From contig JAACJM010000014.1 of the NCBI GenBank assembly GCA_013368315.1, forward strand, positions 310,001-374,000: a stretch of 64,000 nt of DNA, in the 5' to 3' direction. Under the pieces are notes generated by a model. That model made no database searches. It saw nothing but the letters and a program-made list of their open reading frames with translations, and was not told the DNA's origin. Shown in pieces: positions 47,347-57,634 of the stretch (position 1 is the stretch's first letter; each line of letters starts with the position of its first letter). The stretch is from Tetrapyrgos nigripes. Taxonomy: Eukaryota; Basidiomycota; Agaricomycetes; Agaricales; Campanellaceae. The position numbers and the translations under genes are program-made.

Positions 47347-49194
47347 ATGTACCTGCCTCAAGCTCTTGTCGCCGCTGCCTGCTTGATCGCCTCAGTTTCT
47401 GCTCATGCCACGTTCCAGGAACTCTGGATCAATGGTATCGATGCAGGTAACTCTTGCGCTCGGCTTCCTTCGAGCAATAACCCTGGTAAGGAGGCGAACA
47501 TATTATTTCTGATGTGCGACCTGTTCTAACCAAGCATTGATCTAGTCACCGATGTCACTTCCAAGGTAAGTCTCCATGGTCGTAAATCTGTATATTTGGC
47601 TGACCAAATTACTACCAGGATCTCGCTTGCAACATCATTGGCACTCAAGCACAAAACAAGTGCCCTATCATGCGTAAGTGAACTCTCATCTTGAGACTTT
47701 GTCCGATATATTGATGTTCTAAATTCAGCTGGCGATTCCGTTACTGTCGAGATGCACCAACAACCCAATGACCGTAGCTGTGCAAACGAAGCCATTGGAG
47801 GTGCCCATTACGGCCCTGTAATTGTGAGCTTTTGTCTATGGATCTCCATGAGGTCCATGGGACTGATAGCTGGTATCCCTAGGTGTACATGGCAAAGGTT
47901 GACAATTCCTTGACCGCTGACGGTTCGGCTGCTTCGTGGTTCAAGGTTTCGGAAATAGGATTGCCATCGAATACCCCTGATTACTGGGGATCTGGTATGA
48001 TTTCTAGCTCATAGCAAGATTGACTTGGTGGCTGACCTTGTTAACCACGTGCGCCAGAGGTCCTCAATGTAAGGAAATCCTGGTCAATGTGGGGATATCG
48101 CTGACTGACTTTTGACAGGATAACTGTGGACACTACACGTTCACTGTTCCCAAGGACGTTGCTCCCGGAGACTATCTAATTCGTGCTGAAGTCATTGGTA
48201 TGTCAATCTTGAAAGTGGTCGGGGGTAATCATTGACTTTGTTTCCTTAAGCTTTGCACGTAGCAAGTAGCGTCGGAGGTGCTCAGTGCGTATGACTGCAA
48301 ATATCGACATCTTTGGTGCTGACTGTAGCCAAGATTCTACCCTGCTTGCTTCCAAGTCACTGTGAGTTCTCAGGCTAAACTGTCCTCAAAGGTATACTCA
48401 TTCTTACCTTCACAGGTTGGTGGCTCTGGAACGGCTAGCCCTCCCACCGTCAAGATCCCAGGTGCATACTCTGCTCAAGACCCTGGTGCGTCATAGTTCC
48501 TTGAAACGTTATGTCCGTCCACTTTCTCTGATCACGGTCTGAACACACACAGGTATCCTCATCAACATCTATCAACAGCTCAATTCGTACGTCAGTAAGT
48601 ACTCCCATAGCTTTACCCGCTTTCCTTGAGACTTACGTGGCTTTCCAGTCCCCGGACCCGCTCCCTACGGAACCGCTTCCCCCGCCGTCGCTAACACTCC
48701 CTGGCCCACTACTGGTAAGTGTAAAGACTGTTCAAGATGGAAAGTATTGTATTTACTATGTATACTAGCGACGTGGAATACCGCAGGTACTTGTAAAAAC
48801 CGTTCAAGGTGGAAAGTATTGTACTAACTATGTACCGAAATACGCGGAATACGACAGGCCAACCTGCAACTGTTCCTACCGCCTTGCCCTCCAACCTTCC
48901 TGGCGCTGGCTCTAGTTCGGGAGGCAGCTCACCCGGAACGACGACCAAACCCGTTACGACCAGTGCACCTACCACTACTCAACCCACAACCTCGGCTCCT
49001 ACCAGCACTGGATCTACCGGCCAAGCTCAAGCAAAATTCGGACAATGTGGAGGCAAGTAACCACTGAATGTCCGGTGTATAGACATTGACCGCACTCGTT
49101 TTGTTTTCCTTTAGGAATTGGCTGGGCTGGACCAACCGCTTGTGCTGGCTCTACTTGCACAGTCGTCAACCCATACTACAGCCAGTGTTTGTAA
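47347..49194 (+). CDS. AA9 lytic polysaccharide monooxygenase with C-terminal CBM1
   Basis: Secreted copper enzyme that oxidatively cleaves cellulose or related glucans. The signal peptide [19 protein letters not shown] ends at His ([13 protein letters not shown]), the N-terminal ligand of the copper brace. The second ligand is His in [19 protein letters not shown] and the axial Tyr is in [12 protein letters not shown]. Further family motifs are [23 protein letters not shown] and [16 protein letters not shown] Ser/Thr/Pro-rich linker leads to a complete cellulose-binding module ([19 protein letters not shown], then NPYYSQCL) at TAA 49192-49194. About ten introns, one of which is a back-to-back duplicated pair (48715-48857). 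Confidence 0.93.
48715..48857 (+). repeat. Tandemly duplicated intron (two abutting GT...AG units)
   Basis: Unit 1 (48715-48786, 72 bp) begins GTAAGTGTAAAGACTG and ends CCGCAG. Unit 2 (48787-48857, 71 bp) begins GTACTTGTAAAAACCG and ends GACAG. They align over their full length at roughly 75-80 percent by eye (shared TTCAAG, GGAAAGTATTGTA, ACTATGTA, GGAATAC). Splicing from the first donor to the last acceptor joins the exons in phase (TTG/QPATVP). Unit 2 has a better branch-like ACTAAC; unit 1 has the better donor. Confidence 0.8.
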
Positions 49195-49427
49195 ATTGAA
49201 CTGCCTTCAAGAAATTGACCTATGTCGGGCTCAGTCCGGAAAGGTTGTAGGTGTACTTTTGGTAGTAGTCGAGTTGCATATAGTCTTGAGCCATAATACT
49301 ACGATAATGGAATATCTTGGATATTTCACAGAGGGAGCGATTGACGTGTGAAAAAGAAGTTGACTGGATGCAATTGAATGAAGTGATGAAAATCGGGACG
49401 TGCTTCAACGCTTCAGCCGTCATCCCC
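49195..49427. other. Intergenic region after the LPMO
   Basis: 3' end of the LPMO gene and 5' leader of the next. The open frame continues upstream of ATG 49428 to a further in-frame ATG near 49370, so the start could lie there. Confidence 0.35.
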
Positions 49428-50135
49428 ATGGCCCCGCAGACCTCGTCGTCGAGCACAGAGACAGCACCTCCAGCCGCGACCAGTACCTCTTCTCCCTCTG
49501 GACCGACATCAAGCCGAGGTGCAAACTACTTCTTCGGTTTCCTCGTAACCTTTATCGCGCTTCTTCTTCTCTTCATTGGTTGCGGAGTAGGTTCACGACG
49601 ACGGTTAAATAGACAACGACGAATCCTCTTCGGTGAACTTGAAGGATGGAATTCATCGTTTCAAACCCTGGCAGAGCCACCTCCAGAGCCCAAGTTATTA
49701 GAACCGTTATTTGAACCGTGTCTGAGAAAAACCGGCGGAGAAATTTGGCGATTTATGCAAGTGTGTAACCGGTTGACTTCTTGTACTTCTTTACACATGA
49801 AACTGAATCTTCTTCGCATCTCCTTTCATCTTTGTCGGCGAATCGGAACTCTTTTTCAGCCTCTGTCAGCAAAACTAGTGACTGTACCTTCCACTCCTTT
49901 GAAGAGGCCTCCGCCTCCAGTACGCTTTCCCTCACATAATCCAGCTGCGATACATGGACTGTCCCTTCCCGTTTGGAGGCACGTTGCACCGACGGAGAAG
50001 GAGGATGAAGGAAGTCCAGAAGCAGAAATTGAAATTGCAGTTCTGATCGCACTACCAAGGCGGGACGAGCAAGGAAGACATGACTACGAGATAGGTGTGG
50101 CTCATGTCCCTTGGGACAAGGGTTCGCCTACATGA
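49428..50135 (+). CDS. Single-pass membrane protein, related in layout to the 15296 gene
   Basis: 202 residues in two exons, 49428-49760 and 49860-50135, joined in phase 0 before PLSAKLV. The start MAPQTSSSSTETAPPAATS begins a Ser/Thr/Pro-rich ectodomain without a classical signal peptide. One helix (FFGFLVTFIALLLLFIGCG) has a strongly basic stop (RRRLNRQRR). The cytoplasmic part has PEPKLLEPLFEP, a Pro-rich stretch (RPPPPVRF), then EIEIAVLIALP and YEIGVAHVPW near the end. The intron is 99 bp, a multiple of three and without stops, so a retained-intron product would be in frame. Function unknown. The first in-frame ATG further up (near 49370) is an alternative start. Confidence 0.65.
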   Translation: MAPQTSSSSTETAPPAATSTSSPSGPTSSRGANYFFGFLVTFIALLLLFIGCGVGSRRRLNRQRRILFGELEGWNSSFQTLAEPPPEPKLLEPLFEPCLRKTGGEIWRFMQVCNRLTSCTSLHMKLNLLRISFHLCRRIGTLFQPLSAKLVTVPSTPLKRPPPPVRFPSHNPAAIHGLSLPVWRHVAPTEKEDEGSPEAEIEIAVLIALPRRDEQGRHDYEIGVAHVPWDKGSPT

Positions 50136-50501
50136 CTATGGTTTTAGGTTTTATGGACCTCTTGTATGAGTAGTTTGTGTATTTAGCCTTTTTGTATGTA
50201 CATAGCAGTCCGTTGACGATTGCGTATATTCACGGAACCGAGACTCTGTATAATCCGTATGTATATACCGTATGTGCGCAAGTATAAATAAGGTGGGTGT
50301 ACATGTAATGTTTTGTCAAGCGGATTCCAGGTTGACAAACGAGTGAGTCACTAGGAGAGCGAAGTGCTATCTGAAGAAAATCCAAGCTACCAAGTAAACC
50401 AGTGAAGAATACAAGTATCAAATTCAAGGGGGGCTGTTCAAAAACCCCAAAGCCATCCGCTGCCGACTAACGCACGCATATCACAGGAAACCCAGCTCCG
50501 T
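50136..50501. other. Convergent intergenic region
   Basis: 3' ends of the single-pass protein and SPC25 genes. Nothing else is seen. Confidence 0.4.
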
Positions 50502-51393
50502 TCACGATGATTTGCCTTCCATGGCTTCCTCAATCAGCTCACCAATCCATTTTTCAAAACGTTCTTGGTCCATAGTCCCTTCTTCATCGAAGAAAGAGTT
50601 GTACTCCCGTACACCGTGTGTCTTGCCCTTGGCAAGGAGAGATTTGCCGCCGCTGGTAGAGCGAACATAAGTTATGGTTACGTCGTAAGCGGGAGGTTTT
50701 GAGCCCTCAACGGGAATAGTATGTGATGACAGAGCAATCCTTTCGGTGACGATCTAAACGACGTCAGAGCAGCGTTTGGTGACAGAATGGATGGGGCCTA
50801 CCCGTCTAGAGAACGTCTTCCGTCTCCCCACATACACTACATCGCCCTCAATGAAATAGGAGTACAGAGTTTGAATCGTCGTGAGCAGTATATATCTAGA
50901 GCAAAGAATAAAATCGTTTATTCCCAAATCAGAGTGAGACGAAAACTCACAATATCAATCCCGCCCAGACTACAGGCTTTGACTTCTCAAAATCGACCTT
51001 GTAACCATAGAACGCTGTGCCAGCAGCAACGAAGACACTAAGCCATCCCAATCCGAGTCGAACGTCTGTATGAAGGTATATCTGCTTGAATAGCTCTGGC
51101 CGCGATAAATACTAGAAAGAGGCCCAACGACCGCTCAGACGACCTCCGCAACGGATGGACAAATAGGTTGTACTCACGCGTTTGACCGCATCATCGCAAG
51201 CATTTTTGAGTTCTGTGGCATTTGCGTTGTTGACCTTGACTGCTTCGCGGTCTTCTTGGGATATGATGATGCTGAGAGGACCGGTTGGTCTGTCCTCCCC
51301 TGAGGGTGAGGCGGGTGAAGTTGACGAGTTTCCGGAGGGACTTGATGCACGTGCATCAGAAGAGCCATTTTCTGGTTTTTTTGAACGGGGCAT
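50502..51393 (-). CDS. SPC2: Signal peptidase complex subunit 2 (SPC25)
   Basis: Non-catalytic subunit of the ER signal peptidase complex. The start MPRSKKPENGSSDARASS is at ATG 51391-51393, with a Ser/Pro-rich disordered N-terminus and then SIIISQEDREAVKVNNANAT and LKNACDDAVKR. The next exons give YTDVRLG-type sequence (IYLHTDVRLGLGWLSVFVAA), a helical hairpin of two membrane segments (GTAFYGYKVDFEKSKPVVWA, GLILYILLTTIQTLYSYFIE), GDVVYVGRRKTFSRRIVTER, VTITYVRSTSG and the tail EYNSFFDEEGTMDQERFEKW. TGA is at 50502-50504. Length about 230 residues in a few exons, normal for the family. Divergent from the protoporphyrinogen oxidase gene. Confidence 0.88.
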
Positions 51394-51548
51394 GACGGAG
51401 AAGAGGAGGAGTAGGGGAGAAGAGTCAACGACTGGTAAGAGTAAGTGGGTCGTGTCTACTACAAGTGCCACGTGTGACTGGTCACGTGTCTCCCCTGTCA
51501 TGACGTTGGCAGTTGCTCCCTCACAGGAACTCATAGCTGCTTGTCATT
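51394..51548. promoter_or_regulatory. 155-bp bidirectional promoter region
   Basis: All that lies between the start codons of SPC25 (minus) and protoporphyrinogen oxidase (plus). It contains two CACGTG-like boxes (CCACGTGTG near 51469 and TCACGTGTC near 51481), possible sites for bHLH regulators. Confidence 0.5.
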
Positions 51549-53156
51549 ATGAACCGTCATATAGCCGTGTTGGGTGGGGGGCTCACTGGCCTTTCATCTA
51601 TCTATCATCTTTCTCGTCGCTTTCCTGGGGCTTCTATCACTCTATTGGAACAGAAACCCTCCTTAGGCGGCTGGGTCTCAAGTGAACGCGTCCAGGTTCG
51701 GGATGCCAATGGCAATTCTGCGGAAATACTTCTCGAATCAGGTCCGAGGACATTGAGACCTAACGCAGAATCAATTCTTGAATTGGTGCGCTGCAAAGTG
51801 CTTCAAGTTGTGTTGTCGAAATAACATCAAGGTCAGACCCACCTCCTTGGATTAAAGGACTCGATAATAACGACCCCGACTACTTCTTCAGCCGCCAAAA
51901 ACAGATATCTACAGATACCAGAAACTCATGGGCTTTTGACGCTCCCAAACTCCGTTCTTTCGGTCCTATCACCGCCAATGCGGACCCTTCTGCTTCCTCA
52001 CGTCCTCAAAGAACCTCTGAGACGGGCAAACAGACCAAAAGGTATCACAGACGAGTCTTTGGATAGTTTCATGACTCGCCGGTTTGGTGCATCATTTGCG
52101 CGTCTTTTTGGAAGCGCATTGGTTCATGGAATCTACGCTGCAGACTCGCGAAAGCTCAGCGTGCGAGCTGCATTTCCTTCTCTATGGACAGCCGAAGAAC
52201 GAGGTTGGGGTAGCATGGTTAGGGGGCTTCTTATGCCAGGGAAATCGTCAAAACCTCAGTTGGGTGATTATGAACTGGGTGACATCCAAGATATGATGAA
52301 AGGAGTCTCAGTCTTCTCGTTCAGAGATGGAATGAGCACGATAATTAATGCTCTGGAAGAGCGTGTCAAACAGAACCCCGCCGTCAGGATTGTGTGTGGT
52401 GCTACCGTTGAATCTCTTAATGTCAATGATGAAAACTGCCTCGAAGTGAGTGTCTACCGCTTGGTGTACTTTTGTTACTCAACATTTTTCATCTAGATTC
52501 GTACTTCTACGAGTGAGGTCCTTCACCCGGACTATGTCGTATCTGCGTTACCTCTGCAAACTTTAGACGCTATCATCCCTTCTTCTCCCGCATCTCTACC
52601 CCACCTTACAGCTAATCCTACCTCATCAGTGACCGTCGTCAATCTCGTCTTCCCTCGCGTGCCAGGACAGCCACCACTCCACCCTGCAGGTTTCGGATAC
52701 CTCATTCCTCGACCTTTCGCTGGATACTCTCCCAGCGATCCAGGTATACTAGGAACGGTCTTTGACTCGTGTTCTCTTTCTGCCCAAGATAGGCCTGCTG
52801 GAGCAGCCGCGCATTTTACCAAAATGACGATGATGCTTGGTGGTCCATATTCCCTCACCCCGAGCCATACCTCCATCAATACCGTACTCAAGCATCTCGC
52901 ATCGCATCTGAGCGACCCTGATGCAGAATCACCTAGACAACTTCCAGACCCGGTATTCCATAGGACACACCATCACAAATCTTGTATTCCGACGCCTACA
53001 CCCGGGCATGTGGACCGAATGGCAGAGTTGTCTGCTGCTTTGAACGCAGGGCCCTGGAAAGGCCGCCTCGAAGTCATTGGTGCCGGTGTCAGAGGTGTCA
53101 GCCTAGGTGACTGCGTTGAATCTGGTAAACGTAGCGGCGAAAGATGGAGTATGTAG
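51549..53156 (+). CDS. HEM14: Protoporphyrinogen oxidase
   Basis: FAD enzyme of the inner mitochondrial membrane that makes protoporphyrin IX, the penultimate step of heme synthesis. 501 residues in three exons: 51549-51785, 51837-52445 and 52497-53156. FAD-binding motif AVLGGGLTGLSSIYHLSRR, then GGWVSSERV and ESGPRTLRPNAESILEL. The splice to THLLGLKDSIITTP needs the acceptor ending at 51836, since an earlier AG would bring a stop. Further motifs: AAKNRYLQIPETHGLLTLP, DESLDSFMTRRFGASFARLF, GSALVHGIYAADSRKLSVRA, FRDGMSTIINALEE, and the C-terminal flavin part GAGVRGVSLGDCVESG. Heme demand fits the two P450 genes but is general. Confidence 0.92.
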
Positions 53157-53756
53157 GCTCACAGAGTCGGACGACGATTATTCACTACAGGCAAGCCCTT
53201 TGGAGCTCGACTGAGTGAACTTTTTGGAAACCCTTTGTAATCTAGGAATTCAGTCGTCCGCGAGTTTCAAAGACCCGCCTCTGGTGTTATAACTAATCCT
53301 ACCTCTGCACGTCCAGTGGTACTGGTTGCTGATAACAAGGCTTCGGATTTTTTAATTGGATTTGACGTCCTCGAACACCTTGCGGTCGGGCTTACTAAGT
53401 CTATGTAGTGTGCTTACTTGGCGTTGCCGGACACCTTTCAGTATACCAAACATATGGTCGTGAACGGCGCGGCTCTCGAGGCCTTACCAACGTTGCGCTT
53501 GATAACGGATAAATTTCCGGTTACAATCATACTGCGCACTGTATTGTGTCAGAGAACGTACCGTTTTGCCGTTAAGCGGTAGAGAAATTTCCTTATTAGG
53601 TGGTTATAAGCGTTAGGCGGCCAAATGATGTCAGCCCAAATTATCAGGCATGGCACCAGAGCCAAATTATCCGTCCGATCCCCTGAGCATCTCCAATATA
53701 TATATTGCACACTTTTTTCATGATTTCCTCACTGTGTTCCTTGACATTCCAGTTTG
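53157..53756. other. Intergenic region with AT-rich promoter element
   Basis: No coding sequence. TATATATA at about 53696-53705 lies some 55 nt upstream of the next start codon. Confidence 0.4.
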
Positions 53757-55533
53757 ATGGCCCACTCCTCTTCAAGTAGTATGGACGACCATTCCACCAC
53801 TTCTACCTCTCATCCCGAGCACCAAAATGCTGTCGTTCCCTTCTCTGCCTCTTTCACAGACAAAAACATGGCTACGGCTCGGAAAATCTACTTCAAAGTC
53901 TTTGTTGGAGCCTCATTTATGCTCGTGATCGCGATGTATGCTGTCTTCTCCATATACTGGGGTGCATTATGGCGGACGCCTGCACACACTCTTCCTGGTT
54001 GGGTGGTGGTACGTTCTGTTTCCGTTCAACTTTCTTACACATGGTTGATCGTGTCCTGGCTCCTAGAATTTTGATCAATCAGACATAGGAACAGCTGTTG
54101 TTCAGGGCCTGATACAGTCCCCTGCATCGAGGATAACATGGACGGAAAGACCTGCGTCCGATTTTTTCGGTGGAGCTGAGGATGTAGGCAGGGACATATC
54201 AGAGGAGAAAGCTTGGGTGGCTGTGGTTGGTAAGCTGCCTTTTATCCGTATTCAAGTCCGCGACCGACTGACTCGGATTTTCAGTGCACGCTAATGCAAC
54301 TTCAAGACTGAACGCTGCTGTGGCGTCTGCTGATTCTTCTTACAATGGTACATCTGCTATAACTGTTTTCGCAAACGAGGCAAGAAGTGAGAACGGCTTG
54401 TACGTTCACTTCACTCCGTATTTCCGAAGCTACCCTGACCTGTGTGCCTTTTAGCCGTTCATTAATTCGACCCGCCACAGAAGGCGCACTTATTGCTATA
54501 TCGCAAAGATTTGCTCAACAATTCGCCAAGCAACTATCCAGCGTATCAAATCTACAGACATTGTTGTCCAATGCACCACAAATCGTCATTTCACCAATAA
54601 GCTACACTATTGATAACCTGCATCCTTTCGATATCCCAGTGTACGTCTCTGCACGGTTGCTCGAGATTTCATACTTACGCTGTTTACAGAGCCACCGCCA
54701 TTACTTTTGTCGGCCTGATCTATCTCCTCATCCTGTCCTTCTTCATTGTGGTACGTACGCTTGCATGCTCTGACCGTCTGCTTGTCTGACTAACTTTGTC
54801 CTTTCTTTCAGAATATTGCTCTTTCTGCCCGACAAGTCTCTGGAATCGAGCAGCACCTTACAACAGGCTCATTGATCAAAGTCCGGCTAGCAACGACCAT
54901 AGCGGCTTATTTCGTTATCTCATTGTTCTATTCCCTGCTCAGCAAAGCGTTCCAAGTCGACTTTTCGCGAAAATTCGGCGCTGGAGGATTCGTCATCTTT
55001 TGGATGCTCAACTTTATTGGAATGCTAGCTGTTGGACTCGCCCTCGAGTCTATGATAACGCTCTTGACGATTAGATTTGTGCCGTTCTTCTTATTGGTTT
55101 GGATTATTAGTGCGTATCCCGTGCTTGAGCTTAGTACTAGTTCTGGTGCTGATATCTTCTTTTCCATTTCACCCAGCCAACGTCTCGGTATGTTTCCTGC
55201 CCATCGAAGTCCTACCACGCATATATCACTACGGGTATGCTGTACCGTTCTACAACGTGTCTCGTGCTATTCGTACGATTCTGTTCAGTACCAAAAACAA
55301 TCGTAAGTTTTCAATGTTGTTTTACTGTGCACCCTGTTCATCACTGATGCTGTGTCTGCTTTCTTCCAATCTTAGTCGGTCTTAATTTCGGGATTCTGCT
55401 GGTGTGGGTAGCTGTGTCGATGATAACGCTGCCGTTGTTCCAATGGTTTATGCGGAGAAGACATGTCTCAGAGTTGAATCATGCTTACGAGGCGGACAAA
55501 GAAGTTGCTGATTCTGCGACGTCGAAACAGTGA
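53757..55533 (+). CDS. DUF3533/SNG1-like multi-pass membrane protein
   Basis: Integral membrane protein related to yeast SNG1, linked to resistance to nitrosoguanidine and other toxicants. The start MAHSSSSSMDDHSTTS at 53757 follows an in-frame TTG that is ignored. The Ser/Thr/His-rich N-terminus precedes the first helix (VFVGASFMLVIAMYAVFSIY) and the motif WGALWRTP, which is typical. A large external domain carries TWTERPADFFGGAEDV and EEKAWVAVVVHANATSRL. The C-terminal membrane bundle has AITFVGLIYLLILSFFIV, VISLFYSLLSKAFQVDF, GFVIFWMLNFIGMLAVGLAL and FGILLVWVAVSMITLPLFQW. Ends DSATSKQ at TGA 55531-55533. About eight introns, the frame open throughout. Confidence 0.85.
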
Positions 55534-56621
55534 GCTATTTCGGGGTTTGGCAGTGTGTATACTTGAAGGATTCGCATCTAATTATTTACTGTATAAGGGC
55601 GTCGGCAAGCCCGGGCATTATTTACCAAGACCTCTAGATCTAGCGTACTGTACATTTCAAAACATACCATCCTAGCACGTATATACCACGAACATCAATG
55701 ACAACTCAGTAGCATAGTTGAACGCGTTGCTTCGGCAGCGCACCTATGTTTCATAGACTCCTTTCAGCTGAACTGCTGTAGAACTTCCCAAAAATCCACA
55801 TCGCCTCAAACGAGCTTCTTGATATCAAACTACATATGTACAGGCTCTCGGAGCTGAGCCTTCTTCTTTCGCCCGAATCGAGGATGGAAAACTCGGGGTG
55901 AAAAGCAGTGTTGCCACTTCAACGCGTCGACGTCTTGTATTATTATATTCGAGGTAGAGTACGCTGAACTTGAAGTGATCCGCAGTCCACCACGTGGCGG
56001 CGCACCTTCTCCGCTTTCATCATCATCATTTTTTCATTTTTCACCCTTCCCGTGTTCAGGCTGTTCGTGCCAAAGACTAACTGGCTCGCTTTCGATATGA
56101 TGGCATCATACTCTTGCTGCAAACCTGGATTCCGTGAAAACGTGTATGACTGCTTCGGTCTTCGACTCTGCACGCTCGCCTAGGTACCCGCAGGCTTCGT
56201 GATTGATCTCGCAAGACAATCTGGGGTCGCTCGCATGTTTTTGGGTAGTGTTGTTTTCTATATTTCAACCTCCAACCAGTGGGCGGACAAATGATGGGTA
56301 AATCCGCCAGAGGATCAACCTACCTGCTGGGATCTGACGAGTATACTGCGCATAGCCCTTCTATCAGTCTTCAAACACTCTTTGCGGCCAATCTTTTCCT
56401 TCGCTTTGTTTTTTATGCCAAGCTTACTGTGCAGACGCACCATCCGACCATCCGAGGAGCCCGAGTCCCATTACTCTTAGAACGAATTCCATTGTTATCA
56501 GTTTCAGGCTGGTCGAATTCTTTACCTCGAGGATCATTCAGGATCATCAAGACCTTCGGTATAAATTCCTGCAAGTGCGAAACTCTGGTCATCAAGCAAG
56601 GACTCCTGAAAATCCCTCGAC
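55534..56621. other. Intergenic region, no supported gene
   Basis: About 1.1 kb. Open frames at 55943-56173 (minus) and 56279-56791 (plus) lack motifs, and the latter overlaps the real DUF6593 gene in another frame. Nothing is assigned. Confidence 0.4.
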
Positions 56622-57314
56622 ATGCACGGCAGCAACCCTTACTACACATGGACGTCCTCAGACAATGCTGGAGGATCTGCCTATGGAGCCCTTCCTTCCG
56701 CGAACCCTGGAATGTCGTCCAATCTCCTGACGCTCGTCTTCACCTCGATGAACCCGAACATTCTCAGCAGCACTGTTGTCGGTCCAAATAACGATCCGTG
56801 CTACTACGTGATCACCGATTCGTCATTACCTGGTTATACAGTGTTCAAAGGGACCGATGACAGAAGCGTCGCACTAATCGATTGGACACGACAATGCCAG
56901 GTGGAAATACGTGACATCGTCCGTAAACAGGCTGCTTCGTCCTTCCTGTCTCTTTCCTCTGATCGCCAGTGAGTTGGGTGGCTCCATCATTCACTTGCAG
57001 TGCTAACTGTTGACTACGCCCACTATCAGATATAGAATTATGACAGTCGCTGGCCAAAAGTATATGTGGGCGCCGCACAAAAATCTGATCTGTGTGCGTT
57101 TTGCTTGCATCCATCTGCGTGCGTTGTTTTTCATCACTCGACTTCCTTCTAGTTGTACACCAACAACACTCCAACCCCAGTTCAGTTGGCACAGTTATCT
57201 AAAGTTCAGGGAATAATAAAATTGGAGCTCACTGCCAGTGCTGTCCAGGCGGGACTTGTACTGCCTTGCCTAGCTGCCGCCGTACTTCTGCAAAGCGGCC
57301 AGCGTATCGACTGA
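56622..57314 (+). CDS. DUF6593 domain protein
   Basis: 190 residues in three exons, 56622-56968, 57030-57093 and 57153-57314, all in phase. The start is MHGSNPYYTWTSSDNAGGS. The DUF6593 beta-rich domain runs from LLTLVFTSMNPNILSSTVVG through YYVITDSSLPGYTVFKGTDD and VALIDWTRQCQVEIRDIV, then YRIMTVAGQKYMWAPHKNLI. The end is GIIKLELTASAVQAGLVL, then VLLQSGQRID at TGA 57312-57314. The family is multicopy in mushroom-forming fungi, with a fold resembling phospholipid scramblase-like barrels by inference only. No signal peptide. Function unknown. Confidence 0.85.
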
Positions 57315-57634
57315 ACACGAAAACACGATCATGTCAATGCCACTCTCTTTCTGACTGCTCAGACATTCTTATTTAATTTGCCCTTGACGTTCACTGTATC
57401 TTTTACTCGCTCGGACTCTGGACTATTCTTGTAGCTATACTTACTTCCTCACATTGCTCAGTATATTATTACTCACAGAGATCATATACATAACGGAGTA
57501 ATCGTAATATCTTTCGACCATAAACAAATGTCCATTACAATCACAGTAAGAAATAAAAAATGACCAGGCTGCAGACAGAGAAAATACTGTTCAAAAATGG
57601 CAGCGTTATCAAGAGATCCGTGGGTATAAGTCCC
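57315..57634. other. Convergent intergenic region
   Basis: 3' ends of the DUF6593 and Ser/Thr-rich membrane protein genes. AT-rich; nothing else is seen. Confidence 0.4.
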
